A DNA stretch of 64,000 nt from JANJUO01 sp942492935 (GTDB taxonomy: Bacteria; Bacteroidota; Ignavibacteria; Kapaibacteriales; UBA2268). The notes below the pieces were generated by a model, which worked only from the letters and a program-made list of their open reading frames with translations, had not been told where the DNA came from and made no database searches. Of this stretch, positions 28,534 through 36,897 are shown one piece after another. The stretch is from contig OW818654.1 in NCBI GenBank assembly GCA_942492935.1, positions 2,294,001 to 2,358,000 of the forward strand, given 5' to 3'. Position numbers and translations under genes: made by a program. How positions within the stretch are numbered: position 1 is the first letter of the stretch; each line of letters opens with the position of its first letter.

Positions 28534-30797
28534 GAAAGTTTGTTGCATTACGCAAGAAAGTGCTGGTTCATACTGAAGATGGATTATTTAAAACCGATTA
28601 CTATTATGACTATTTTTGTTATGTAACTAATATATATGACAGTCCCTTAGAGATTCATCGTTTGTATGGTGACAGAGGCGAGAGTGAAAATTGGATTGAA
28701 CAAGTAAAACGACAAATGTTTGCCGGAAGCATGATAACGCAAGATTTTTGGGCGAATGAAACATTATGGCAAATGAGTGTCTTGGCATACAATTTAAGTT
28801 TATGGATGCGAAAATTGAGCGATGAAAAATCTTGGCGTGAAGAGCCAAACACATTTCGTGCATGTTTTGTGCAGGTGGCTGGCAAGATTGTAATTAATGG
28901 ACGAAACCTTTGGTTAAAAATGTACGAAGCATATCATTATAAAGACAGGTGGTTGAAAATTGAAAAAGCGGTTGATAATTTGGTTTTTGCATAAAAAAAC
29001 AAATTACAAACAAAAATCAGATGCAAATTTTGTTGTAGGAAAAATCCGAAAGGGAAATCTATGAACTAAACGTGCTTAAATATTAGAAATCATGAAATTT
29101 CAACAGTAAAATCTCCAGCAAAACTTGAAATTTCACCCCAATGCTAAAAAATTCCAATTTTGATTAGCATAAAATGCTGTATTCTAAATTTATTTATCGT
29201 ACTTTAGATTTTTAGGTAATAAATCATTTTCAACTGCAACAGATTTGGGTGGCGCGTCGCCAAGTGATAATGTTATAGTATCGCAGCAAGCTTTGAAATC
29301 TTACATTGATAATGCAATTTCAACTTCGATAAACCAAGTTGCTCAAGTCCCTGTCGGAACAATCGTAGCGTTTGGTGGTACGGTTGCACCGGCAGGATGG
29401 GTATTTTGTGATGGTTCGTCTGTACTTCGTTCAACATACTCAAATTTATTTACAGTGATTGGAACTGCTTTTGGAGCGGCAGACGGCACTCATTTTAATG
29501 TACCTGATTTAAGGGGTATGTTTCTACGTGGAGTTGATGGAAGTGCTAATCAAGACCCTGATAAAGCAGCAAGAATAACATTAAAATCGGGTGGAAATGC
29601 TGGTAACAATGTTGGGAGTTATCAAGCAAATGAAATAAGTAGCCATAATCACGGAGGAAGTACTGGAGGAATTAATGGTGGCTTTACTGGTACAGATATA
29701 TATGTAGAATATACCGATGCAGCTGGTCCTTACAATACATTTACAAGAGGCGTAGCTACTACAGTTGCAAATCTCATTCAATCTCATACGCATTCAATTT
29801 CATCGCAAGGTGGAAATGAAACACGTCCCAAAAATGTATATGTAAATTATATAATAAAATATTAGGAATTAAAATGTACAAAAATGTTTTTATCCTTTTT
29901 TTGCTAATTGGAATAAATCTAATAGCACAGCCGACTTCAATGACTTATCAAGGTCGTTTGCTTGAATCTGGCACACCTGTAAATGGAACTCGCAATTTTC
30001 AGATAACAATTTATGATTTAGCTACTGGTGGTAATGTTCTTGTAAATACACAAACATTTAATGGTACTCAAGTTACAAATGGTTTGTATAATTTAGTGAT
30101 AACTGGATTGAATCCAGCAAATTTTGTTGGAAATACAGCATATTTGCAAATAAATGTGAATGGAACTGATTTATCACCACGAACTCAATTATTAACTGTT
30201 CCTTATGCTTTTAAAGCAGGCATAATAGATGGAGTTACTTCAAGTTCAACTGAACTCAATTTGTTAGATGGAATTGCAAATATATCTTCAGCGGTAGATC
30301 TGGGTAATAGTAGTCCAAGCAATTCTGTAATTCCAACACAGGCGGCAGTAAAGAGCTATGTGGATAGTAAAGCAAATACTATTGCAGTTCCAGCAGGTAC
30401 TATAACCGCTTACGGAGGAACAACTGCACCTGCAGGTTGGTTATTATGTAACGAAACCTCTTTGGATAGAACAACCTATTCAGCATTATTTACTGCTATA
30501 GGTACAGCTTTTGGAGCGGCTGACGGCACTCATTTTAATGTACCTGATTTAAGAGGGATGTTTCTGCGTGGTGCGGGAACGAGCGGTTCTCGAACCGATG
30601 CAAATAATGTTTCTTTTGCTGGAGGTAGCGTTGGTGATTACCAACAAGACAAATTTCAATCTCATTACCATCATTTTGAATATGCTTTTAATGATGGTGG
30701 TGGTTCATTAACAAAACCTTATTATGCTGGAACAGGCACTACCTTATATACATCAAACGATCCAGTATTACAAAAAGTGTTAGCCCCAACTACAGAT

Positions 30798-32298
30798 TAA
30801 TGGCACTAAGATTAGGATAATATAAAAAATATTGCTAAATTTGTATGAGTATAAATTACAAATATGGCATAAGAAATGACAAACAACATATCAATGAAAT
30901 TATCCGCTCAACTCAAAGAAGAGTTAAGCACAAATTTACTTCCATTGTTTTATAAATCTGTTAAGTCAATAGTAGTAGGTGAAGATAGTAATGACACCAA
31001 ATTCAGGGATCGTGTATTTAACCAATGCGATACTTTGCTTACAATGATAAGTACTTCAACTCAAACAGATAAAAGTCTTCAAAATTCTGTAAATATCTTT
31101 TCACAGATACATGAGGAAAATATAAAACGTATAACAGAATTTGAGAAAACATCAATGGAATCAGCATTAACAGAAAAACGGAGTTCAGGTCGTCCGCGAA
31201 AGTATTTTACATCTGCAGCTAAAAGCAAGCAAAAAAGTATATCAAGCAATACGTCGGCATTTTCACAGGCACGTAACCGTTTAAAATTATCTTACGTAAA
31301 AGAAGTATTTGAATACTCAAGTAAATCAACCACAAATAACAAACAAATATTTTTTGGTAGGGCCTGTATATATTACAGATGGCACATTTCTTCAAATGCA
31401 AGATACAGACAGCATAAATGCTGTTTACAAAAAATCAAAAGAAGCTGGCTATCCTCGTGGGCTATTAAGCATCATTATTCAGCAAGGAACAGGACTAATC
31501 ACTGATTTTAGATTAGGAAGTGATGCGAAAAGCGAATTAGAATATTTTGCAGAAATGATTAACAATCTGGAAAAGGGCAGTTTACTTTTAGCCGATGATT
31601 TATATAATTGTTTTGCAATATTTGTACTTTTGAAAAATAGAAATGCTGATATAATAGTTCTGGAAAACGTAATAGAAATTATGAAATAATAAAAAAATTG
31701 GAATCGGAGATGAAATTATAAAAGTAATACTTGCAAAAAATAGTTCAAAGATGGCAAAACTTTATGATATAAAAGAAGAATATATAATTTTACGTAGAAT
31801 TGAATATAGAACTCCAAATACAAAAGATGATATGTCAGTTTTATACACGACAATATTAGATGAAACAATTGGCAAAGAAGATATAATCTTAAAGTATGTC
31901 ACACGTTGGGATATTGAGATAAATATAAGGGAAATAAAAACAATATTTGGGTTGAACATATTACGAAGTAAAACTCCGGAAATGGCATTAAAAGAATTGT
32001 TATCAGGTTTGATTGCATACAATTTCATAAGAAATTATATATCTGAAATCACTTCACAAAGTGATTTTTCCCCCGAAAGAGATATCTATGAAAAATACTA
32101 TACGCTCGATAAACCTGTATTTACTGACAAACTTGGTAGAGTATACAACAAAATCTCCACAGGACGCCCAAAAAAGATTGAATGAAGAGATTCTTAAACA
32201 TATTATTCCAAAGAGACCAGGAAGGCACTACCCAAGAAAGACTAAGTGTGGTAAATATAGAAAATATAGATGATATAATAGTTATCTTAGTGCCATTA
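30798..32298 (+). mobile_element. IS4-family-like insertion sequence (1501 bp), degenerate transposase
   Basis: Flanked by a perfect 10-base duplication AACTACAGAT (30788-30797, 32299-32308). Terminal inverted repeats begin TAATGGCACTAAGAT, 15 bases perfect, with weaker similarity inward. TSD length and transposase signature fit the IS4 family. The boundaries are fully intact although the transposase frame is broken. Confidence 0.93.
30876..32273 (+). pseudogene. IS4-family transposase, frameshifted
   Basis: The coding sequence runs through three frames: 30876 to about 31355, about 31355-31665, about 31665-32150, then a last piece to 32273. The pieces together give the expected order: Ser/Lys-rich N-terminus, first Asp in ITDGTF, second Asp in LLADDLYNCF, and the IS4 signature Y-x2-R-x3-E-x6-K (YVTRWDIEINIREIK), then a basic end RPGRHYPRKTK. 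The shifts fall at a T run (31350-31356), near 31660 and near 32150. Three shifts make activity unlikely unless they are sequence errors. Confidence 0.82.
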
Positions 32299-32388
32299 AA
32301 CTACAGATGGTACACACGGAACTGTACGCACAGGTACTGAAACAAAGCCAGCAAGTATTAGTGTAAACTATATTATAAAGTATTAATT

Positions 32389-32973
32389 ATGAAAATAAAA
32401 ATATTATTATTATTAATTGCAAATTATTATATTTTTGCACAGTATTCATCAGAAAATAATATTATACCATCTGCTTCTGGAAATAGCTCGGGTGGCAATT
32501 ATTCTAATTACTCGATTGTTGCTGAGCCACTCGTCGGAACACAAATACAAAGTAATTCAAATGACTACAATGGTTATTTTTGGGGTTTAGGATTCTTCAT
32601 GTTACCAACAATTTTCACTTCATCTGTAAATGATATTACTCTTAATTCAGTTACTTGTGGTGGTAATGTTACAAATGATGGTGGTGCTTCCGTAACTGCT
32701 CGTGGTGTTTGCTGGAATACAACTGGTACTCCAACAATTGCGGACAGCAAAACAACTGACGGTAGTGGAATAGGAACGTTCACAAGTTCTATATCTGGAC
32801 TTACACAAAGCACTTTGTATTATGTTCGTGCTTATGCTACAAACTCTCAAGGCACGTCATACGGCGAAGAAAGAATGTTTACAACTATACCAACGCTTCC
32901 CGAATGGGGCTTAATTATATTTGGTTCATTGATAGCGTTTTTTGCAGTAAGGAAGATATTACAGAGTGTGTAG
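32389..32973 (+). CDS. Exported IPTL-CTERM protein with Bacteroidota fibronectin-like domain
   Basis: 194-residue secreted protein. The signal peptide (MKIKILLLLIANYYIFAQ) is followed by about 65 residues of unknown fold, then a domain with SVTCGGNVTNDGGASVTARG...TADSKTTDGSGIGTF...LYYVRAYATNSQGTSYG, a repeat common in Bacteroidota surface proteins. The ending IPTLPEWG plus hydrophobic helix plus RK is an IPTL-CTERM sorting signal, nearly the same as in 16624-17910. It is the third gene of the collar operon, starting two bases after collar gene 2. It may be anchored or trimmed at the envelope by an exosortase-like enzyme encoded elsewhere. Confidence 0.82.
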   Translation: MKIKILLLLIANYYIFAQYSSENNIIPSASGNSSGGNYSNYSIVAEPLVGTQIQSNSNDYNGYFWGLGFFMLPTIFTSSVNDITLNSVTCGGNVTNDGGASVTARGVCWNTTGTPTIADSKTTDGSGIGTFTSSISGLTQSTLYYVRAYATNSQGTSYGEERMFTTIPTLPEWGLIIFGSLIAFFAVRKILQSV

Positions 32974-33214
32974 TTATATATGAATAAATAAGAGAGCAAT
33001 AGAAGAAGCAATAATAGCCCTGCCATTTATGGCAGGGGATTTAATAGATACAACGAATAAGTTGGCTTAAGCCAAATAAAGAGAAATCAATTCGCACTCC
33101 CCGACCTAAAGGTCAGGGCAATTTTAGAAGAAACGATTTCGATCATTTCCAAGTCCTGAAAACATGGGAAGTTTTGTATTTAGATGTCCAACACTTTGAA
33201 AGTGTTGGACATCT
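32890..33214. repeat. Long direct repeat, copy 2; gap 32974-33388
   Basis: It matches 17827-18146 from the IPTL coding end through the same hairpins, the CCAATGCT-like element (33149-33175) and a perfect AGATGTCC palindrome (arms 33182-33197, 33199-33214). The remainder to 33388 holds a small AACCTTCTGAAGGTT palindrome (~33307) and no gene. Confidence 0.85.
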
Positions 33215-33491
33215 TGGATCATAAGTAATATAATTCATTACTACGGGATAGAATCAAAACTTGCAGGAATAATATTTGCAGTTTATAGCAAAAAATAAAC
33301 ATACCAGTTTTGAACCTTCTGAAGGTTTATATATAAGAATTTTCTTCGATCATTTCCAAGAGCATTTTTTTGTTTTTGAAATAATTATGGCACACACGAT
33401 TTTTATGGGGATTATTGCTTAAATTTGAAATTTAAAAAGAAACAAAGAGAGAAAAAAAATCGAAAAGTTAGAAAAAAAATCAAAAGGAACA

Positions 33492-33875
33492 TTGATTGAT
33501 TTAGAAAAATTCAAATCAATAGTTCAATATTTTTTGCCTTCATTATTGTTGGAATATTTTGATATAAGTGATGTATCAGAAAAAGAATCTGAAGAAACAA
33601 AGATGAAGTATCTTCAAATTGATATGGTTGAGAAAAATATAATTCCATCAGGTTATGAAAGTTCAGAATACGAATCAAAAGGCTTTTACAATGTAAAATT
33701 AATCCAGGACTTTCCAGTTCGTGGTAAAGCTGTGTATTTGGCAATAAAACGCAGACGTTGGCGCTACAAAACAGAACACACAGAGATACATAATGATTAT
33801 ACCTTTATCGCAGATGGCTCAAAATTTACCAAAGAGTTATCTGATTTTTTAAAATATACAGGTAGAAAGCCGTGA
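33492..33875 (+). CDS. ISAon1-type transposase, N-terminal region (copy 2)
   Basis: 127 residues, nearly identical to 25871-26254. TTG start. It ends SDFLKYTGRKP. A T-TTT-TTA run stands near the end, but the downstream frame is +1, not -1, so this run alone does not explain a fusion product. Confidence 0.8.
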   Translation: MIDLEKFKSIVQYFLPSLLLEYFDISDVSEKESEETKMKYLQIDMVEKNIIPSGYESSEYESKGFYNVKLIQDFPVRGKAVYLAIKRRRWRYKTEHTEIHNDYTFIADGSKFTKELSDFLKYTGRKP

Positions 33876-33924
33876 GGAAACAATAAAAAGCATAGCCGAA
33901 AATTACTGCATAAATCCTGATACT

Positions 33925-34842
33925 TTGCGTAGGCATTACAAAACCCGTAGCAGTAATTTCAACGATTGGGAGCAGAAGGAACATGCGGAAAACTATATGT
34001 TATTCCCAGAAAACATCGGTGAATATTTGAGTATAGATGAATTATCTCTTTCACGTGGCGAGCTTTACACATTCATAACAAATAAAAACGGAAAAGGCAA
34101 GAAAGGTACTTTGGTAGCATCAATTAAAGGCACATTGGTAAAAGATATTGAATCTGTACTAACCAAAATCCCATTAGAAATTAGGGAGAAAGTCAAAGAA
34201 GTAACCTTGGATATGGCAAGCAATATGGAATCAGCCACAAGTAAGTCCTTTCCTAAAGCACGTTTAGTAACAGACCGCTTTCATGTTGTCAGATTAGCAA
34301 CCGATGCATTACAACACATAAGAATTGGCTTACGATGGAAAGAACTAAAGAAAGAAAATAGAGCAATTGCCAGAGCAAAGAAAAAAGGGGTAAAATACAA
34401 AGCCAAAGTTCTGGAAAACGGAGACACTCCCAAACAACTGTTGGCACGCTGCAGATATATTATCTCTAAGAAACCATGTGAATGGATAGGAAGTCAAATA
34501 ATTAGAGCAGAATTGCTGTTTAAAAAATACCCAAAATTAGAAAAAGCATATTATCATGTAATGGAATTTAGAAATATTTATGAACTTAAAAATCAATATG
34601 CAGCAAAACTTGCCTTCCAGAAATGGATAGTTAAAACTAATGAATTAAAGATTGAAGAATTTAATACTGTTGCTAATACTGTAAGTAGTAATATGAAAAA
34701 TATTCTTGGATTCTTTGTAAATCGAAACACAAATGCTAATGCAGAATCTTTTAATTCAAAAATTAAACTCTTTCGTGCAAATTTAAGAGGGGTTACAGAT
34801 AACACATTTTTCCTCTTTAGAATCAGTAAACTTTTTGCATAA
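33925..34842 (+). CDS. ISAon1-type transposase, catalytic part (copy 2)
   Basis: 305 residues with the same motifs as copy 1 (IDELSLSRGELY, LDMASNM, DRFHVV, NANAESFNSK). The open frame extends upstream of the TTG through ETIKSIAENYCINPDTLRR, a helix-turn-helix-like stretch, to the frame junction with 33492-33875. Differences from copy 1 cluster between residues 165 and 235. Apparently intact. Confidence 0.88.
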   Translation: MRRHYKTRSSNFNDWEQKEHAENYMLFPENIGEYLSIDELSLSRGELYTFITNKNGKGKKGTLVASIKGTLVKDIESVLTKIPLEIREKVKEVTLDMASNMESATSKSFPKARLVTDRFHVVRLATDALQHIRIGLRWKELKKENRAIARAKKKGVKYKAKVLENGDTPKQLLARCRYIISKKPCEWIGSQIIRAELLFKKYPKLEKAYYHVMEFRNIYELKNQYAAKLAFQKWIVKTNELKIEEFNTVANTVSSNMKNILGFFVNRNTNANAESFNSKIKLFRANLRGVTDNTFFLFRISKLFA

Positions 34843-34965
34843 TCCCCATTTAATTGAGGTGTCCCATAATTATTTGCTAATTTTGTAATTGATTTTTTGA
34901 GGGGATGTAGGTAAATGAATTATTTGAAATTCTGAAAGAAATAGTCAATTTACTTGGTTAATTAT

Positions 34966-35601
34966 ATGAAAACAAATTTTTGGAATTTATACTTTAAGAT
35001 GTTTTATAAACCAAATAGTACTTTTGAAACTATTTTCGAAAGTGATAATGCTCTCAAGTATGCTTTTTTTGCTTTTCTTATTCCTTCATTAGGATATACT
35101 CTCTTTTATATAATGGCATACTTTGCTGGTGGCTCACCATCAACATTCAAACCTTGGCTTGCAATACCTATTGAAGAATATTTCAAATACGATATTATTC
35201 TCGCATTTCCAGGTTATTATTTGGGCTGGATTGGAGCTTCAGTTACAGTTTATCTTGTTACAAGGTTAATGAAAGGACAGAGTAAATTTGACAATATTCT
35301 TGCAATAATTGGATTTGGAATTAGTGTAGCAACATGGAGTTCATTACTCCATGATTTAATCGATGCATTTTTGAGTGTAATTGGAATAATAGATATGCGT
35401 GAGTATGAAAAACTCTTAAATGAACCAACATTCTGGCGTAGTCTTTTATGGACACTTTATACACTTTATTTTTTCTGGTTCTTGACCTTGTTTACGATTG
35501 GAATTAAGAAGGCGACAGGGTTCAACTTATTCAAATCAATTTTGATAGCATTTGTCGGGCTATTTACCTTTCAAATCATTCTATTGATTTTTATAAGATA
35601 A
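34966..35601 (+). CDS. YIP1-family membrane protein
   Basis: Polytopic inner-membrane protein, 211 residues from the ATG at 34966 (a TTG four codons earlier is possible). It has about five hydrophobic segments, beginning at ALKYAFFAFLIPSLGYTLFY. The pattern YKPNSTFETIFE before the first helix is typical of the YIP1 domain, in which a 'P...F..I' segment precedes the membrane part. Function of bacterial YIP1 proteins is not established. It begins 100 bases after ISAon1 copy 2, which may have separated it from its original promoter; a TAATTTTG box remains at 34878-34885. The methyltransferase gene follows after 4 bases. Confidence 0.75.
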   Translation: MKTNFWNLYFKMFYKPNSTFETIFESDNALKYAFFAFLIPSLGYTLFYIMAYFAGGSPSTFKPWLAIPIEEYFKYDIILAFPGYYLGWIGASVTVYLVTRLMKGQSKFDNILAIIGFGISVATWSSLLHDLIDAFLSVIGIIDMREYEKLLNEPTFWRSLLWTLYTLYFFWFLTLFTIGIKKATGFNLFKSILIAFVGLFTFQIILLIFIR

Positions 35602-35605
35602 ACTA

Positions 35606-36253
35606 ATGAATGAATATTTCAAGATAAGGGATTATTGTAGGCAAGGTCTGATAAAACACTTAGAAAATGCCTGCAACATAATACCACGATTAAGCAATTA
35701 CAATATCCTTGACATTGGTTGTGGTACAGGTGTTTCAACACTTTGGCTGGCAGAGAATTTTTCAGGTAATATTACAGCAATAGATAATGACTTTCATGCG
35801 ATTGAATATCTACAACAAAAAATTAAGGAAAGAAATCTTCAGCATAGAATAAAAACTATTTGCATATCATTTGATGAGTTTGAATATCTGGATAATCAAT
35901 ATGATATAATACTTGCAGAAGGATTTCTAAATGTCGTTGGTTTTGAATTGGGATTTGAAAGGTTGATAGGCAAAGTCAAAAATAGGGGCTATTTTATTAT
36001 TCATGATGAATACAATGATAATGACACAAAAATAGCAATTATTCAAAAAAATAATTGTGAAATCATAAGTACCATTTATTTGGATGAAACTATTTGGTGG
36101 AATGATTTCTACCGCCAACTTGAGATTGAGATAAATAATATTGTAAATGACAATTTAAGAAGTTTATTTGTAAACGAATTAAATGAAATAGAACAGTACA
36201 AAATAAATTCTGCTCTTTTTAAATCAATTTATTATGTTGTTTTAAAATCGTAG
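35606..36253 (+). CDS. Class I SAM-dependent methyltransferase
   Basis: 215-residue methyltransferase of unknown substrate. Motif I is NILDIGCGTGVSTLWLA (about residues 29-45), the acidic residue ending strand 2 is in ITAIDNDFHA, and motif IV is the DIILAEGFLNVVG region. The overall layout is a single Rossmann methyltransferase domain. The ATG lies 4 bases after the YIP1 gene stop and the next gene starts 8 bases after its stop, so it is part of a tight operon of otherwise membrane proteins. Confidence 0.82.
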   Translation: MNEYFKIRDYCRQGLIKHLENACNIIPRLSNYNILDIGCGTGVSTLWLAENFSGNITAIDNDFHAIEYLQQKIKERNLQHRIKTICISFDEFEYLDNQYDIILAEGFLNVVGFELGFERLIGKVKNRGYFIIHDEYNDNDTKIAIIQKNNCEIISTIYLDETIWWNDFYRQLEIEINNIVNDNLRSLFVNELNEIEQYKINSALFKSIYYVVLKS

Positions 36254-36261
36254 CAACCAAA

Positions 36262-36897
36262 ATGAAACGATATATTAGAAAATATTTACTTTCTTCTGGG
36301 ATGATTGCTGTTGTGATTTACAATTTGCATATCCTGATTGGAGGTTATTTGTGGAAAACATACAATCACCTTCAACAACCAATAAGTGATTTAACGGCTA
36401 CAGGAGCACCTAATAGAATTTTATTATTGCTGTTCACTAATATCTACGGTGTTCTGGCGTTAATATTTGCAGTCTCATTTACTATTTTTGAAAGAAAAGA
36501 ACACCACAAATTAGTTTTTATGGGAGGAATATCGTTTATTTTATTGCACGTAATTTCCATTTCTTACAGTTTCTTTCCTCCGGATTTGCCAAGTGCAGAG
36601 CCAACTTTTGCTGGAATGATGCACCTTGCGGTTACTGTCTTAATTGTACCTTTTACAATTCTGGCACCATTATTAATTGGTTTTGGACTTAGGAAAGAAA
36701 AAGCATGGAAAACATTAGGTAACTTTTCTGTGATAAGTGGAATACTTATCATTATATTTGGTGGATTATCAGGATTCTTTTTTGCAAAAGGTCTTCCATA
36801 CTTTGGTTTAGTTGAACGGCTAAATATTGGAACACTACAAATTTGGACATTTATTATTTCTTACAATTTATTTAAATCGAAATATGAATTACATTAG
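36262..36897 (+). CDS. DUF998-family membrane protein
   Basis: 211-residue integral membrane protein with about six hydrophobic helices. The early segment YNHLQQPISDLTATGAPNR resembles the conserved loop of DUF998 proteins, whose function is unknown. It follows the methyltransferase gene by 8 bases; its end overlaps the next gene start by 14 bases, showing coupling within the operon 34966-37483. Confidence 0.75.
   Translation: MKRYIRKYLLSSGMIAVVIYNLHILIGGYLWKTYNHLQQPISDLTATGAPNRILLLLFTNIYGVLALIFAVSFTIFERKEHHKLVFMGGISFILLHVISISYSFFPPDLPSAEPTFAGMMHLAVTVLIVPFTILAPLLIGFGLRKEKAWKTLGNFSVISGILIIIFGGLSGFFFAKGLPYFGLVERLNIGTLQIWTFIISYNLFKSKYELH

Larger units (their letters stand above)
26446..28994 (+). 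pseudogene. IS1380-family transposase gene, interrupted by an IS256-type element
   Basis: Parts 26446-27306 (287 codons) and 28542-28994 join in frame to give 437 residues, a normal IS1380 transposase length. The junction reads WEKARKF-VALRKK. Catalytic features: DLDSTVHTLYGHQEG (first Asp) followed by KGAKSYHPIMCF, VRADSGFF (second Asp), and YGDRGESENWIEQVKRQM (Glu region). As it stands the first part ends shortly inside the inserted element, so the transposase is inactive unless the insertion excises. Confidence 0.85.
24863..29216 (+). mobile_element. IS1380-family-like element, itself carrying two nested insertions
   Basis: The ends are CCTAAAAgTCTAAAaTA (left, 24863) and the inverted CCTAAAAaTCTAAAgTA (right, ending 29216). 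Without the two inner elements and their duplications it is about 1.63 kb, a normal IS1380 length. Only a 2-base duplication (TA) can be read at the collar gene junction, whereas 4 bases are usual for this family. It encodes one transposase (26446-28994). The ISAon1 copy sits in the left non-coding end and the IS256-type element inside the transposase gene. Confidence 0.8.
24463..29865 (+). pseudogene. Exported tail-collar-domain protein 1, split by an IS1380-type insertion
   Basis: The two coding parts are 24463-24862 and 29219-29865; joined, they give an uninterrupted 348-residue protein. Part 1 has a signal peptide (MKIILLTVLLLTYNFLFAQ) and a TYQGRLLESG...VPYAFKAG domain common in exported proteins with tail-fibre-like ends. 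Part 2 has a phage tail Collar domain (APAGWVFCDGS, FNVPDLRGMFLRG), a His-rich HNHGGS region and the ending NYIIKY. The paralogue at 29874 is aligned over the full length, and the junction (EINILD-I-NKSF) matches it in length. The first half would still yield a 134-residue peptide. The protein is secreted, so a prophage origin is not needed; function unknown. Confidence 0.85.
29874..32386 (+). pseudogene. Exported tail-collar-domain protein 2, split by an IS4-type insertion
   Basis: Parts 29874-30797 and 32309-32386 join in frame into a 333-residue protein ending NYIIKY, like paralogue 1. Signal peptide (MYKNVFILFLLIGINLIAQ), the TYQGRLLESG...VPYAFKAG domain, NLLDGIANISSAVDLG linker and Collar domain (APAGWLLCNE, FNVPDLRGMFLRG). 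It starts 8 bases after collar gene 1, and the next gene (IPTL-CTERM, 32389) starts 2 bases after its stop, so all three form one operon. The insertion removes only the last 25 residues, so a nearly complete 308-residue product is still possible. Confidence 0.88.
33389..34865 (+). mobile_element. ISAon1-type insertion sequence, copy 2 (1477 bp)
   Basis: Flanked by the 8-base duplication ATAATTAT (33381-33388, 34866-34873). It has the same ends as copy 1 and opposite orientation. It lies in the intergenic space after the collar/IPTL operon. The two copies, with distinct duplications, are independent insertions. Confidence 0.93.

Noticed and set aside
24463..32386. Prophage remnant because of the tail Collar domains
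   Set aside because: Both collar proteins have signal peptides and an exported-protein N-terminal domain, and no capsid, portal, terminase or lysis gene is present.
33840..33925. Programmed -1 frameshift at T-TTT-TTA in the ISAon1 transposase
   Set aside because: The heptamer is in the right phase, but a -1 shift meets a stop within five codons. The catalytic frame is +1 relative to the first.
24881..34865. Composite transposon formed by the two inverted ISAon1 copies
   Set aside because: Each copy has its own distinct 8-base target duplication (TAAAATAG and ATAATTAT), so they are separate insertions; there is no duplication shared by the outer ends.
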